From NCBI RefSeq assembly GCF_900188355.1, contig NZ_FZNX01000003.1, forward strand, positions 7,501 to 71,500: a stretch of 64,000 bases of DNA, read 5' to 3'. The notes below the pieces were generated by a model that was not told the origin of the DNA, did not search any database, and was given only the letters and a program-made list of their open reading frames with translations. Positions 26,701 through 35,902 of the stretch are shown here, one piece after another. Position numbers and translations under genes: made by a program. Source of the DNA: Lutibacter flavus. GTDB lineage: Bacteria; Bacteroidota; Bacteroidia; Flavobacteriales; Flavobacteriaceae. Each line of letters opens with the position of its first letter. The first letter of the stretch is position 1.

Positions 26701-28287
26701 GCCGAAACCAGAAATTCTACACCTTACGTAGGTTTAATTTCTCCTCCTCCACATCACGATATTTATTCAATTGAGGATTTAGCTCAATTAATATATGATT
26801 TGAAAAACGCGAACAGAGAAGCTAGAATTAATGTAAAATTAGTTTCAAAAGTAGGTGTTGGTACTATTGCCGCTGGGGTTGCAAAAGCAAAAGCTGATGT
26901 GATTTTAGTTTCAGGATATGATGGTGGTACCGGAGCATCTCCTCTAACTTCATTAAAACATTGCGGTTTACCTTGGGAACTTGGTATTGCAGAAGCTCAA
27001 CAAACATTAGTATTAAACGGACTTAGAAACCGAGTTGTATTAGAGTGTGATGGGCAATTAAAAACGGGACGTGATGTTGCAATTGCCTGTTTATTAGGTG
27101 CTGAAGAATTTGGTTTTGCCACTGCTCCATTAGTAGCCTCTGGATGTGTTATGATGCGTGCATGTCACTTAAATACGTGCCCGGTAGGTATCGCTACTCA
27201 AGATCCTGAATTGCGTAAAAACTTTAAAGGAACTCCAGAACACGTTATTAACTTTATGTATTTTATTGCAAAAGAATTACGTGAAATAATGGCTGAATTA
27301 GGATTTAGAACAATTAATGAAATGATTGGTCAATCTCAAAAATTAAATACAAATGAAGCAGTTGATCATTATAAAGCTAAAGGATTAGATTTATCTTCAA
27401 TCTTACATAAACCAGAAACTCAAAAACCTTTATATAATACAGAAAAACAAGATCACGGTTTAGATGAAGTATTAGACTTTGAAATTATCCGTTGGGCACA
27501 CCCGGCTATTTATAGAAAGGAAAAAATGGAATATGAATTTCCAATTAAAAATACAGATAGAAGTGTTGGTGCTATTTTAAGTAATGAATTATCTAAAATT
27601 TATGGAGATATTGGATTGCCAGAAGATACATTAAAACTGAAGTTTAAAGGTTCTGCCGGACAAAGTTTTGGTGCATTTGCAACCAAAGGTTTAACAATGC
27701 AAGTAGATGGAAATACCAACGATTATTTAGGTAAAGGTTTATCTGGAGCCAAATTAATTATTAAAACTCCGGAAGAAGCAACATTTGCATCAGAAGATAA
27801 TATTATAGTTGGTAACGTTTCTCTTTATGGTGCAATTAACGGTGAAGCTTATATTAATGGAATTGCTGGTGAACGTTTTTGTGTAAGAAATTCTGGAGCA
27901 ACTGCTGTAGTTGAAGGTGTAGGAGATCACGGTTGTGAATATATGACTGGTGGAAAAGTTGTTATTTTAGGTAAAACTGGAAGAAATTTTGCTGCAGGTA
28001 TGAGTGGAGGTATTGCCTATGTTTTGGATGAAAGTAAAAAATTCCAAAATGGTTTATGCAATATGGAAATGATTGAATTTGAACCTATTTCTTCTGATGA
28101 TGAACAAGAATTAAAACAATTGATTAGAAATCACTTTAAATATACCAATAGTGAATTGGCGTTTAGAATTTTAGACAATTGGGAAAAATATCTTAAAAAC
28201 TTTGTTAAAGTAATGCCTACAGATTATAAAAAAGCACTGATTAGGTTGGAAAATGAAAAATTAATTAACCAAAAAACTACTGCTTAA
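23782..28287 (+). CDS. gltB: Glutamate synthase large subunit
   Basis: This 1501-residue protein is full length. After a short propeptide comes the N-terminal amidotransferase nucleophile in DNCGAGFI, then the central domain, the FMN-binding synthase domain ([16 protein letters not shown], then [13 protein letters not shown] and [20 protein letters not shown]), the 3Fe-4S cysteine cluster ([20 protein letters not shown]) and a GXGXG-type beta-helix C-terminal domain. It transfers the amide of glutamine to 2-oxoglutarate to give two glutamates, with electrons from the small subunit. gltD follows after 2 bp. Confidence 0.97.
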   Translation: MIKQGLYLPEFERDNCGAGFICNLKGEKSNKIIHDALEILIKLEHRGAVSSDGKTGDGAGILIDIPHEFFVKNTSFNLPEAREYAVGMTFLPQSSNQLNYCKNVLEEEIKNQGLAVLGWRKVPVNKAHLGYVASKIEPAIEQVFIGKNGQELTEYQFNAKLFAARKISEQIIAKSKLSDRDKFYFPSFSSTTIIYKGLLMPEDIRNYYTDLSNPDVVTRLALVHQRFSTNTFPSWDLAQPFKYMCHNGEINTLRGNVNRMRAREELMASDVFGDDIKKLFPIILEGKSDSASMDMVVELLLMTGRSLPEVMMMMVPEAWEKDKTMSDGKKAFYEYNACIMEPWDGPASVPFTDGNVIGALLDRNGLRPSRYTVTKSGNVVMSSETGVLDIKPENVVSHGRLEPGKMFLVDMNAGRIINDEEIKNEVVSKRPYRKWLNKNLHGLKDVPYTGNMCPIEETSLINRQKIFGYTTEEINKIISPMAISGKEGIGSMGNDTPLAVLSDQPQLLYNYFKQLFAQVTNPPLDGIREEVVTDFSLPIGGDGNIFEVSEKQCQKLKIQNPVISNEDLDKIREINHPDFEAVSVDALYDITKGLNGIEAALKNMVKEVSKAVTDGCNIVILSDRHVNKTYAPIPMLLACSYINTELSKLKQRSQFGIVIESAEPREPHHFATLFGYGASAVNPYMINEIIQKQVRKKEIKDISEEKAIANFNKAIATGVLKIMNKIGISTLLSYRASQIFEILGLKSDFTNEYFPNTPSRVEGIGLYEIEKEIYLRHRTAFPKSKIAASESLNIGGDYRWRRNAERHMFNPTTVSKLQQAVRTNSYETYGVYAKAINEQSKSLMTLRGMLEFNNFDPIPIEEVEPWTEIVKRFKTGAMSYGSISAEAHENLAIAMNRIGGKSNSGEGGEDKRRFRKDLNGDSRNSAIKQVASGRFGVSTNYLTNAQEIQIKMAQGAKPGEGGQLPGEKVLPWIAETRNSTPYVGLISPPPHHDIYSIEDLAQLIYDLKNANREARINVKLVSKVGVGTIAAGVAKAKADVILVSGYDGGTGASPLTSLKHCGLPWELGIAEAQQTLVLNGLRNRVVLECDGQLKTGRDVAIACLLGAEEFGFATAPLVASGCVMMRACHLNTCPVGIATQDPELRKNFKGTPEHVINFMYFIAKELREIMAELGFRTINEMIGQSQKLNTNEAVDHYKAKGLDLSSILHKPETQKPLYNTEKQDHGLDEVLDFEIIRWAHPAIYRKEKMEYEFPIKNTDRSVGAILSNELSKIYGDIGLPEDTLKLKFKGSAGQSFGAFATKGLTMQVDGNTNDYLGKGLSGAKLIIKTPEEATFASEDNIIVGNVSLYGAINGEAYINGIAGERFCVRNSGATAVVEGVGDHGCEYMTGGKVVILGKTGRNFAAGMSGGIAYVLDESKKFQNGLCNMEMIEFEPISSDDEQELKQLIRNHFKYTNSELAFRILDNWEKYLKNFVKVMPTDYKKALIRLENEKLINQKTTA

Positions 28288-28289
28288 TT

Positions 28290-29750
28290 ATGGGGAAAGT
28301 TACTGGATTTAAAGAGTTTGAAAGACAAGACGAGGCAAACCTTGATGTTAAAAAAAGAATACAAGATTATAAAGAATTTACAATTCCATTAAAAACTGAA
28401 GAAATTGAGAAACAAGGTTCTCGATGTATGGATTGTGGAATTCCTTTTTGCCATAGTGGTTGTCCATTAGGAAATTTAATTCCTGATTTTAATGACATGG
28501 TTCATAAAGGAGAATGGAAAAAAGCATTAGAAATATTACATTCCACAAATAATTTTCCTGAATTCACTGGAAGACTATGCCCTGCTCCTTGCGAGCAATC
28601 ATGTGTATTGGGCATTATAGATCCCCCAATTAGTATAGAACAATTGGAAAAAGTAATTATTGAAAAAGGTTTTTCTGAAGGTTGGATAACTGCTGAACCA
28701 CCAACAAACAGAACTGGTAAAAAAGTTGCTGTTATAGGATCTGGTCCTGCAGGATTAGCAACAGCACAACAATTAAACAGAGCTGGACATTCAGTAACTG
28801 TTTTTGAAAGAGATGATGCTATCGGAGGTTTATTGCGTTATGGAATACCTAATTTTAAATTGGAAAAAGAAATTATTGACAGAAGAATTTCAATATTAGA
28901 AGAGGAAGGAATTAAATTTGTAATAAATACAAATGTTGGTGTTAATTTTCCAGTTGAAGAATTAGACGACTTTGATTCTGTAGTATTATGTGGAGGGGCT
29001 ACACAACGTAGAACATTACCTGTAAAAGGAGCTGACAGCAAAGGTGTTGTGCAAGCTATGGACTTTTTAACACAACAAACAAAGGTTGTTTTTGGACAAG
29101 AAGTTAAAGATCAGGTTTTAGCTACAGATAAAAATGTTATTGTAATTGGTGGTGGAGATACTGGTTCCGATTGTATTGGAACTTCCAATCGTCATGGAGC
29201 AAAATCTGTTACTAATTTTGAAATTATGCCAAAACCTCCAACTGATAGAAGTGACTCAACTCCTTGGCCATTTTGGCCTTTAAAGTTGAAAACTTCCTCT
29301 TCTCATGAAGAAGGTTGCGATAGAAACTGGTTAATTTCAACAAAAGAATTTGTTACCGATAAAGATGGAAATTTAACAGCTTTAAAAACTGTAGAAATTG
29401 AATGGGTTTATAAAGAAGGAGAAAGACCAACATTAAAAGAAGTACCTGGAACAGAAAAAACCTGGCCTTGTGATTTGGTATTACTTGCCTTAGGATTTAC
29501 AGGTCCAGAATCTACCTTAAGCGAAAAATTAGGTATTGAAACAGATTTTAGAAGCAATTACAAGGCTTCTACTGAAGAATATCAAACAAATGTTCCACAC
29601 ATATTTACAGCTGGAGATATGCGTAGAGGACAATCTTTAATCGTATGGGCTATTTCTGAAGGTAGAGAAGCTGCAAGAAAAGTAGATGAATATTTAATGG
29701 GTTATAGTAATTTACCAACTAAAGGAGAAGGTGATTTACCTCCAATGTAA
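28290..29750 (+). CDS. gltD: Glutamate synthase small subunit
   Basis: This 486-residue flavoprotein has N-terminal 4Fe-4S cysteine motifs (CMDCGIPFCHSGCPLGN and CPAPCEQSCVLGI), an FAD-binding site (VIGSGPAGLATAQQL) and an NAD(P)H-binding site (VIGGGDTGSDCIGTS). It passes electrons from NADPH to the large subunit. It is coupled to gltB (2 bp gap) and is followed by a terminator at 29793. Confidence 0.97.
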   Translation: MGKVTGFKEFERQDEANLDVKKRIQDYKEFTIPLKTEEIEKQGSRCMDCGIPFCHSGCPLGNLIPDFNDMVHKGEWKKALEILHSTNNFPEFTGRLCPAPCEQSCVLGIIDPPISIEQLEKVIIEKGFSEGWITAEPPTNRTGKKVAVIGSGPAGLATAQQLNRAGHSVTVFERDDAIGGLLRYGIPNFKLEKEIIDRRISILEEEGIKFVINTNVGVNFPVEELDDFDSVVLCGGATQRRTLPVKGADSKGVVQAMDFLTQQTKVVFGQEVKDQVLATDKNVIVIGGGDTGSDCIGTSNRHGAKSVTNFEIMPKPPTDRSDSTPWPFWPLKLKTSSSHEEGCDRNWLISTKEFVTDKDGNLTALKTVEIEWVYKEGERPTLKEVPGTEKTWPCDLVLLALGFTGPESTLSEKLGIETDFRSNYKASTEEYQTNVPHIFTAGDMRRGQSLIVWAISEGREAARKVDEYLMGYSNLPTKGEGDLPPM

Positions 29751-29792
29751 TATATTAGTATCATAAATTTTTCTCATATAATGAGAAATTAT

Positions 29793-29826
29793 AAAAACCA
29801 TCTTTAATTTTTTAAAGGTGGTTTTT
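29793..29826 (+). terminator. Terminator after gltBD
   Basis: AAAAACCATCTTTA pairs with TAAAGGTGGTTTTT with one mismatch, followed by a T-rich run. It lies 43 bp after gltD. Confidence 0.8.
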
Positions 29827-29866
29827 CTTTTTGTAAATTTAATGCCTCAAATTAGAAACCCTTTTT

Positions 29867-31033
29867 ATGAAAAGCAGAAAATTATTAATGATCCCAGGCC
29901 CTATTGAATTTGAACCTGAAGTACTTCAAGCAATCGGTGCACCAACTACAAGTCATGTGGCCACAAATTTTATCAATTCCTTTGGAAACTGTTTAGAAAT
30001 GATGAGAGAAGTTTGGCAAAGCCCAACCGGTCAACCTTTTATAATTGCTGGATCAGGAACATTAGCAATGGATATGGCTGCTGTTAATTTAATTGAACCT
30101 AATGATAACGTATTAGTGCTTTCAACCGGATATTTTGGTGAACGCTATGCTGAAATTGTAAAACGATATGGGGCAAATGTGACAATTTTAACTACTGAGC
30201 CTGGAAATACAATTGCTTTAGAAAAAATAGAAAATGAACTATCAACAAAGGACTATAAATTACTAACAATAACCCACGTAGATACTTCCACTGGTGTTTT
30301 AGTTAATCCTGAACCAATTACTAAACTTGCTCAAAAATATAACACATTGTCAATTTTAGATGGTGTTTGTTCCGTTGCTGGTGAAGAAATAAAACAAGAT
30401 GAATGGGGAATTGATGTAGTGCTCACAGCATCACAAAAAGCTATTGGTGTTCCTCCTGGATTAGCATTATTGATGGCTTCTAAAAAAGCAATGGCTGTTT
30501 TTAAAAATAGAAAAGCTCCAGTACAAAATTACTATGCAGACTTTACAAACTGGCTTCCAATTATGCAAGCCTATGAAAATAGAAACCCATCCTATTTTGG
30601 AACACCTCCAGTAAATTTAATTGCCGGTTTAGAAATTAGTTTAAAGCAAATTGTTGATGAAGGAATTAATAATAGATTTGCTCGACACAAAAAAATAGGA
30701 ACTGCTTTTCGTCAAGCAATGTTAGCAATAGGAATGAAATTGTTACCAAACCATAAAAATAACTCAGCAAATACACTTACTGCTACATATTACCCCAATA
30801 ATATTAACGGAGCAGACTTCCTTAAACAAATAGGAAATAACAATGTAATTATAGCTGGTGGCTTATTACCATCCCACAAAACTCAATACTTTAGAGTTGG
30901 GCATATGGGAAGTGTTAATAGCAATGATATTTTGGCAACTATTGGAGCAATTGAAAGCAGTTTAATTGCTTGTAAATTTCAATACGAACAAGGTATTGGA
31001 ATTAAAACTGCTTTAAATATTATAAATACTTAA
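29867..31033 (+). CDS. Alanine-glyoxylate / serine-pyruvate aminotransferase family protein
   Basis: This 388-residue fold-type I PLP enzyme of class V begins with MIPGPIEFEPEVLQAIGAPT, the usual start of the AGXT/PucG-like group. The PLP lysine is in TASQKAIGVPPGLAL, with the cofactor Asp in LDGVCSVAGEE. It probably transaminates alanine, serine or a glyoxylate/ureidoglycolate-type donor. Substrate cannot be assigned from sequence alone. It stands alone between the gltBD terminator and the lipoprotein gene. Confidence 0.88.
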   Translation: MKSRKLLMIPGPIEFEPEVLQAIGAPTTSHVATNFINSFGNCLEMMREVWQSPTGQPFIIAGSGTLAMDMAAVNLIEPNDNVLVLSTGYFGERYAEIVKRYGANVTILTTEPGNTIALEKIENELSTKDYKLLTITHVDTSTGVLVNPEPITKLAQKYNTLSILDGVCSVAGEEIKQDEWGIDVVLTASQKAIGVPPGLALLMASKKAMAVFKNRKAPVQNYYADFTNWLPIMQAYENRNPSYFGTPPVNLIAGLEISLKQIVDEGINNRFARHKKIGTAFRQAMLAIGMKLLPNHKNNSANTLTATYYPNNINGADFLKQIGNNNVIIAGGLLPSHKTQYFRVGHMGSVNSNDILATIGAIESSLIACKFQYEQGIGIKTALNIINT

Positions 31034-31176
31034 CTAACTGGATTTTACACGACTAATGAAACTTAAGTAACACAAAACTAAGTGATTACCTGATTTTTAT
31101 CATCGTTTTTAAGTAGAAACACTCTTAAATTAGTAGTGCGATTTATTATCGTATTTTATTAATTTAAATAACTATT

Positions 31177-31710
31177 ATGATGAGAATAATTTTATTAATT
31201 ATAGCTGCTAGCTTCACTCTATTTTCCTGTAAAACAGAAACAAAAAAGGTTGAAGAAAATTTACAAACTACAGAAGCTGAAGCTGCTGAAATTCCACTTT
31301 TAGCCCTTGGTGAATTTGATGCAAAAGCAGGTGCCTTTGTAAATAAAGAAGTTCAAATACAAGGAATTGTAGACCACGTTTGTAAACATAGTGGAAAAAA
31401 ATTATTAGTGGTTACAGATGATGGTGATGTTCACATTACTTCAGATGTAAGATTTGAAGATTCGTTAAAAGGAAGTGAAATACTTTTAACTGGTGTAGTG
31501 GTTGAAGAAAGAATTGACGAATCCTATTGTTTAAAAATGGAAGAAGACAATATTAAAAGTCATTCTGAAGGAGCCTCTAACCAAGAACAATTTAATAATA
31601 AAAAGAAACATATTCAGCAATTAAGAGATCAAATGAAAGCTGAGAATGTTGATCATATTTCAAATTATTCTTTAAAATATGTTTCACATAATGATGTTGA
31701 TTTAGAATAA
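31177..31710 (+). CDS. Predicted lipoprotein, possible OB-fold domain
   Basis: The 177-residue product has a lipoprotein signal (hydrophobic residues 4-16, lipobox FSC with Cys 18), then a low-complexity acidic spacer and a compact domain (about 48-130) with strands such as KEVQIQGIVDHVCKHSGKKL and EILLTGVVVEERIDESYCL. The strand order and G-x-V-x2-V pattern suggest an OB-fold of the tRNA_anti-like type. The C-terminal 45 residues are helical. Two Cys and a His in the domain (HVCKHSGKK) could bind a metal. It is followed after 8 bp by a PepSY-type membrane protein gene, so they may act together in the cell envelope. Confidence 0.7.
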   Translation: MMRIILLIIAASFTLFSCKTETKKVEENLQTTEAEAAEIPLLALGEFDAKAGAFVNKEVQIQGIVDHVCKHSGKKLLVVTDDGDVHITSDVRFEDSLKGSEILLTGVVVEERIDESYCLKMEEDNIKSHSEGASNQEQFNNKKKHIQQLRDQMKAENVDHISNYSLKYVSHNDVDLE

Positions 31711-31718
31711 CTTTATTT

Positions 31719-32276
31719 ATGAAACAATTGAGAAAATGGAGCAGAATCCTTCATAGAGATATTGGCTATTTTTTTATTGGAACAACTTTAATTTACGGCT
31801 TATCAGGTATCGCTTTAAATCACATGAGTGATTGGAATCCTAATTATTCTGTTCAAATAAACAACTTTACAACAGCTTTAGATTTAAGTAAAACTCCAAT
31901 AGTTAAAGACAATATTTTAAAACTTTTAGATGAAGTAGATGATTCTAAAAATTATAAAAAACATTACTATCCAAGTTCTAATCAGCTTAAAATATTTTTA
32001 AAAGGTGGTTCATCCATAATGGTAAATATTAGAAATGGAAAAGGTAGAGCAGAATATTTAAAAAGAAGACCCGTTTTTTATGAAGTAAACTATTTACATT
32101 ACAATCCCAATAGAATTTGGACTTGGTTTTCTGATGCATTTTCAGCATCATTAATACTTTTTGCAATTACATCTTTTTTTATGGTGAAAGGGAAAAAAGG
32201 AATGATTGGCCGCGGTGGAATTTACACTGCACTTGGAATTTTAATCCCACTATTGTTCTTAATATTTTATATGTAA
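31719..32276 (+). CDS. PepSY-associated TM-helix protein
   Basis: This 185-residue protein starts with KLHRDIGY-like KWSRILHRDIGYFFIGTTLI and a first membrane helix containing SGIALNH, the hallmark of PepSY-associated TM proteins. A periplasmic segment (about 45-130) and two more helices (about 133-150 and 162-184) follow. Such proteins often work with iron uptake or haem/metal reduction at the membrane. No TonB receptor is next to it, so its partner may be the lipoprotein encoded 8 bp upstream. Confidence 0.8.
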   Translation: MKQLRKWSRILHRDIGYFFIGTTLIYGLSGIALNHMSDWNPNYSVQINNFTTALDLSKTPIVKDNILKLLDEVDDSKNYKKHYYPSSNQLKIFLKGGSSIMVNIRNGKGRAEYLKRRPVFYEVNYLHYNPNRIWTWFSDAFSASLILFAITSFFMVKGKKGMIGRGGIYTALGILIPLLFLIFYM

Positions 32277-32283
32277 ACAAAAC

Positions 32284-32315
32284 AAAAAGGCTGAAATTAA
32301 AATTTCGGCCTTTTT
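32284..32315. terminator. Bidirectional terminator between the PepSY gene and aroC
   Basis: AAAAAGGCTGAAATT (32284-32298) pairs almost perfectly with AATTTCGGCCTTTTT (32301-32315), with A and T runs outside. It serves both convergent genes. Confidence 0.88.
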
Positions 32316-32317
32316 GT

Positions 32318-33367
32318 TTATTTATTTAATATCATAAAATCGGTTAATACCATTGCAGCTAATGCCTCAACAATTGGCACTGCTCTTGGGACTACACAAG
32401 GATCGTGACGTCCTTTACCGTGCATTTCAACAACATTTCCATCTTTATCAATTGTTTGTTGGGCCTGCATAATGGTTGCTACAGGTTTAAAAGCTACACG
32501 AAAATAAATATCCATTCCGTTGCTTATACCTCCTTGAATACCTCCTGAAAGATTTGTTTTAGTACTTCCATCCCCATTAAAAATATCGTTATGCTCGCTT
32601 CCTTTCATTTTAGCACCACAAAACCCACTTCCGTATTCAAAACCTTTTACTGCATTTATTGAAAGCATTGCTTTTCCTAATTGCGCGTGTAACTTATCAA
32701 AAATTGGTTCTCCTAATCCAACTGGAACATTTTGAATAACACAAGTAACAGTTCCACCAATAGTATCTCCTTGTTTTTTAATTTCATTAATTCGTTGAAT
32801 CATTTTTTCAGCAGAAGCTTCATCTGGACAACGAACTATATTACTTTCAATTTTATCAAAATCTATATCCTGATATGGTTTTTCCATAAAAATATCACCA
32901 ACTGAAGAAGTAAACGCATTTATTTTTATTGAAGGTATTGCCTGTTTAGCAATTGCACCTCCAACAACCCAATTCGCAGTTTCTCTTGCCGAAGTTCTTC
33001 CACCTCCTCTATAATCTCTATTCCCATATTTTTTATCATAAGTATAATCTGCATGAGAAGGGCGATACGAATCTTTTATATGCGAATAATCATTGGAACG
33101 TTGATGCACATTTTCAATAATAAACCCAATTGAAGCACCAGTTGTTTTTCCTTCAAAAATTCCTGAAAGAAACTTTACTTCATCTGGTTCTTTTCGTTGA
33201 GTTACAATTTTAGATTGGCCAGGTTTTCTTCTATCCATATCTTTTTGAATAGCATCAAAATCAAGCTCAATTCCTGAAGGACAACCATCAATTACACCAC
33301 CAATCGCCGGACCGTGAGATTCTCCAAAAGTTGTTATTGTAAATATTTTTCCGAATGAATTAGACAT
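32318..33367 (-). CDS. aroC: Chorismate synthase
   Basis: This 349-residue protein is the usual length. It shows the family signatures [18 protein letters not shown] near the N-terminus, [14 protein letters not shown], and [20 protein letters not shown], and R-H-D-P-C near the C-terminus. It converts 5-enolpyruvylshikimate 3-phosphate to chorismate with reduced FMN as cofactor, the last step of the shikimate pathway. It stands alone, convergent with the PepSY gene. Confidence 0.97.
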   Translation of the reverse strand: MSNSFGKIFTITTFGESHGPAIGGVIDGCPSGIELDFDAIQKDMDRRKPGQSKIVTQRKEPDEVKFLSGIFEGKTTGASIGFIIENVHQRSNDYSHIKDSYRPSHADYTYDKKYGNRDYRGGGRTSARETANWVVGGAIAKQAIPSIKINAFTSSVGDIFMEKPYQDIDFDKIESNIVRCPDEASAEKMIQRINEIKKQGDTIGGTVTCVIQNVPVGLGEPIFDKLHAQLGKAMLSINAVKGFEYGSGFCGAKMKGSEHNDIFNGDGSTKTNLSGGIQGGISNGMDIYFRVAFKPVATIMQAQQTIDKDGNVVEMHGKGRHDPCVVPRAVPIVEALAAMVLTDFMILNK

Positions 33368-33437
33368 ATCAATAAATTAAGCCACAAATGTAAAAAAAAG
33401 AATCCTATTGAAGGTTGATTTGTTCTTTGAAATAAAT

Positions 33438-34190
33438 TTAAAAAAACCATAGTTTTATTGCCATAATTACAATCATAACAATTAAAAACTTGCGAATTAA
33501 TCTATCTCCTTTTTTTACGGACCATCTACTTGCTAACCAACCTCCAAGAGCGTTTCCAATAGCCAACGTTAAACCAATTCTCCAATTTATTTTATCATTA
33601 TATGCAAATACCATTACAGCTGAAACAGTGTAAATTAAAACAACAGTTACTTTAATTGCGTTACTTTTAACTAATGACAGATTATTTACTGAAGACAATA
33701 TTAACAACATAATAAAACCAACACCAGCTTGTATAAACCCACCATAAATACCAACAAAAAAGAAGAGTACAACGCTCAACCACAAATGCTTACCAACAAT
33801 TTTTTCAATAGTATTTTCTTGTTTTCGTTTTGATTGTAAAACCATATAGACAACAATTATTACCATAATAATCGCCAAAATTTTATTAAAGGTTTCACCT
33901 TTAATATCAACAGCAATTTGAGCTCCAATTAAAGAACCTACAAGTGCAGAAACTCCTAAATAAATACTAAATGGAAATGTAATAATTCCTTTACTTTTAA
34001 ATCCGGCAGTGGTAAATATATTTTGAAATAGAATAGCTATTCTATTTGTTCCATTCGCAATATTTGGTGGCAAACCTAAAAATATAAGTATAGGAAGTGT
34101 TAAAAGTGAGCCACCTCCTGCTAGTGCATTTATAGACCCTGCTATAAAACCGACACAAATTAAAACAATAATTTCTACTATGGGATTCAT
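33438..34190 (-). CDS. TauE/SafE family sulfite exporter-like permease
   Basis: This 250-residue membrane protein has 7-8 helices and the repeated TauE/SafE pattern: GSINALAGGGSLLTLPIL in the first half and GGFIQAGVGFIMLLILS in the second. These proteins carry sulfite, sulfonates or related small anions. The substrate here is unknown. No sulfur-metabolism gene is adjacent. Confidence 0.88.
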   Translation of the reverse strand: MNPIVEIIVLICVGFIAGSINALAGGGSLLTLPILIFLGLPPNIANGTNRIAILFQNIFTTAGFKSKGIITFPFSIYLGVSALVGSLIGAQIAVDIKGETFNKILAIIMVIIVVYMVLQSKRKQENTIEKIVGKHLWLSVVLFFFVGIYGGFIQAGVGFIMLLILSSVNNLSLVKSNAIKVTVVLIYTVSAVMVFAYNDKINWRIGLTLAIGNALGGWLASRWSVKKGDRLIRKFLIVMIVIMAIKLWFF

Positions 34191-34247
34191 TATTTTTTTT
34201 GAATTACAAAAGTACTTTAAAAATTAGTAAAAAAAAGTTGAAAAAAG

Positions 34248-34279
34248 TTTGAGCATAACAAAAAAGGGTTTTATATTTG
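34248..34279 (+). promoter_or_regulatory. tRNA-Ser promoter
   Basis: TTTG (34248-34251) and TATATTTG (34272-34279) are separated by 20 bp, a good match to the Bacteroidota consensus. The tRNA starts 11 bp downstream. Confidence 0.8.
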
Positions 34280-34290
34280 CCCTCGCTAAA

Positions 34291-34375
34291 GGAGAAATGG
34301 CAGAGTGGTCGAATGCGGCAGTCTTGAAAACTGTTGAGGGTCACACCTCCGGGGGTTCGAATCCCTCTTTCTCCG
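34291..34375 (+). tRNA. tRNA-Ser(UGA)
   Basis: GGAGAAA and TTTCTCC form the acceptor stem. The anticodon loop CTTGAAA gives anticodon TGA, there is a long variable arm (GAGG pairing with CCTC), and the T loop is GGTTCGAATCC. The length of 85 bases with a long variable arm is class II, as expected for serine. CCA is not encoded. The 3' end is the integration site of the 21.6 kb element that follows. Confidence 0.97.
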
Positions 34376-34376
34376 C
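34364..34376 (+). repeat. attL core (13 bp direct repeat, in tRNA-Ser 3' end)
   Basis: CCTCTTTCTCCGC covers the last part of the tRNA and is repeated exactly at 55950-55962. The tRNA stays intact because the repeat restores its 3' end. Confidence 0.85.
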
Positions 34377-34408
34377 TGATGAAGTTGTCAAATGACACTT
34401 TAAACATC

Positions 34409-34437
34409 AAAACCCTTTAAACATTACGTTTAGAGGG
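34409..34437 (+). terminator. Terminator downstream of tRNA-Ser, supplied by the element
   Basis: AAAACCCT with TTAAAC pairs with GTTTA and AGGGTTTT, followed by a T-run (34409 to about 34445). It replaces the tRNA's original terminator, which integration displaced to 55965. Confidence 0.7.
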
Positions 34438-34488
34438 TTTTTTGTTTTTTGGTATATACTCAAAATACACTATATATATCAAAGTTCA

Positions 34489-34533
34489 GTTACCTTATAG
34501 GTTACCCTAGAATTTAGTCTAAATTAGGGTAAC
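34489..34533 (+). repeat. Left-end arm-type repeats (integrase binding, putative)
   Basis: GTTACC units start at 34489 and 34501, 12 bp apart, and an inverted copy AGGGTAAC lies at 34526-34533. The same units with the same 12 bp spacing occur near the right end. They lie between the att core and the integrase gene, where arm-type integrase sites are expected. Confidence 0.6.
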
Positions 34534-34543
34534 TAACTTTCTA

Positions 34544-34568
34544 AGGGAATGCTAGGGAATCCCTAGCC
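34544..34568 (+). promoter_or_regulatory. Element operator site A (upstream of integrase)
   Basis: AGGGAAT is followed by the palindrome GCTAGGGA-A-TCCCTAGC (34551-34567). Related sites occur in front of three other element genes (36974, 54892, 55623). It ends 50 bp before the integrase ATG. Confidence 0.65.
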
Positions 34569-34618
34569 AACCTCCTGTTTTACTGCTAATTTTACAAAAT
34601 AATTTAAAACGTAAAACT

Positions 34619-35839
34619 ATGATTAAAACATTTTTCTATCTGAAAACAGACAAGCAAAACAATGAAGGAGAATCTCCTATTTATGCCAAAATTTCACTAC
34701 AAGGCAAAACAACAACTTTAAGTACTCGTAAATTTATTAGTAAAGAAAGGTGGATGTCCACTAATAAATTAAGAAATACGCTTCGGATAATCACTGAAAA
34801 GAACAGTAAAACAGCATTAGATTTAATTGAAACCAAAATTGAATCTATATATTATGAACTATCTAAAAACAATCTAGGTACTACTTTACTAGATGTTAAA
34901 CACAAATTAAACAATAAAGACTCTCAAACTGAAGAAAATGATATTCTAAATATATTCCAAAAACACAATAAGGATTTTGAGAAAAAAGTTAAAGTTGGTG
35001 AAAAAAGTAAAGCGTCTTTACAAAAATACAATAGGGCTAAAGATTTATTATCTAAATACATTAAATCCAAATACCGCAAAAATTCATTTAGCGTTAAAGA
35101 TATAGATAATCAATTTGTTTTAAATCTGGAAAATTACCTTAAATACGAGTCTACTTATAAGAATAAAGTAGGTATAAGTCATAATTCTGTAGTAAAATAC
35201 TTTCAGTGTTTTAAAACTGCAAGTATCTATGGCATTAAATATAATTTGTGTACGACTAACCCTTTTTTACTATATGATAAAAAACTAAAAATAGAAAGAG
35301 CTACTTTTTTAACAAAAGATGAACTTGAAAGAATTGAAGCTAAAGTATTTACAACTGAAAGACTAGAAAAAGTAAAAGATATCTTTTTATTCTCATGTTA
35401 TACTGGTTACGCTCCTGTAGATGTGGAAAAATTGACTAAAAAAAATCTCATAAAAGATAATGATGGCTCTGATTGGATTAATACAAATCGAGCAAAAACT
35501 AATATAGAATCTGATGTTCCTTTAATACCTCCAGCAAAAGGTATTATAGACAAGTATTCCAATATAGAAGGGGATAAATTACTACCTATAATCAGTAACC
35601 AAAAAATAAATGAATATCTTAAAGAGATTGCTGACTTATGTAGAATAGATAAAAATCTAACCCATTATGTTGCCAGACATACATTTGCAACAACGATAGC
35701 ACTTGGTAATGGAGTAGCAATAGAAAATGTTTCTTCAATGATGGGACACACCAATATTAAAATGACACAGCATTACGCTAAAGTTCTCGATAAAAATGTA
35801 AAAAAAGACATGGAGAAAGTAAGTGAAAAATACAGCTAA
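34619..35839 (+). CDS. Tyrosine integrase of the element (Bacteroidota IntDOT-like)
   Basis: This 406-residue protein has an arm-binding-type N-terminus (MIKTFFYLKTDKQNNEGESP), a SAM-like core-binding domain (about 105-205) and a catalytic domain (about 215-400) with HYVARHTFAT (His-x2-Arg), GHTNIKMTQHYAKV (His and the nucleophile Tyr). The usual first Arg (TGLR) is replaced: SCYTGYAPVDVEKL has Ala-Pro there. The same loss is known in CTnDOT-type integrases that are active. It is next to the tRNA att site, so it should catalyse integration into tRNA-Ser. A strong hairpin terminator follows at 35863. Confidence 0.9.
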   Translation: MIKTFFYLKTDKQNNEGESPIYAKISLQGKTTTLSTRKFISKERWMSTNKLRNTLRIITEKNSKTALDLIETKIESIYYELSKNNLGTTLLDVKHKLNNKDSQTEENDILNIFQKHNKDFEKKVKVGEKSKASLQKYNRAKDLLSKYIKSKYRKNSFSVKDIDNQFVLNLENYLKYESTYKNKVGISHNSVVKYFQCFKTASIYGIKYNLCTTNPFLLYDKKLKIERATFLTKDELERIEAKVFTTERLEKVKDIFLFSCYTGYAPVDVEKLTKKNLIKDNDGSDWINTNRAKTNIESDVPLIPPAKGIIDKYSNIEGDKLLPIISNQKINEYLKEIADLCRIDKNLTHYVARHTFATTIALGNGVAIENVSSMMGHTNIKMTQHYAKVLDKNVKKDMEKVSEKYS

Positions 35840-35862
35840 TCATAATAAAATTTCTAAATTAG

Positions 35863-35889
35863 AAGCCCTCAACAATGAGGGCTTTTTTT
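35863..35889 (+). terminator. Terminator after the integrase gene
   Basis: AGCCCTCA (35863-35870), loop ACAA, TGAGGGCT (35875-35882), then seven T. Confidence 0.9.
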
Positions 35890-35902
35890 AATAATTATTA
35901 AT

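Noticed and set aside
34204-34410. 68-codon minus-strand frame over the tRNA-Ser gene
   Set aside because: It is the antisense of the tRNA (GERGIRTPGG-type product), a well-known false gene in bacterial annotations.
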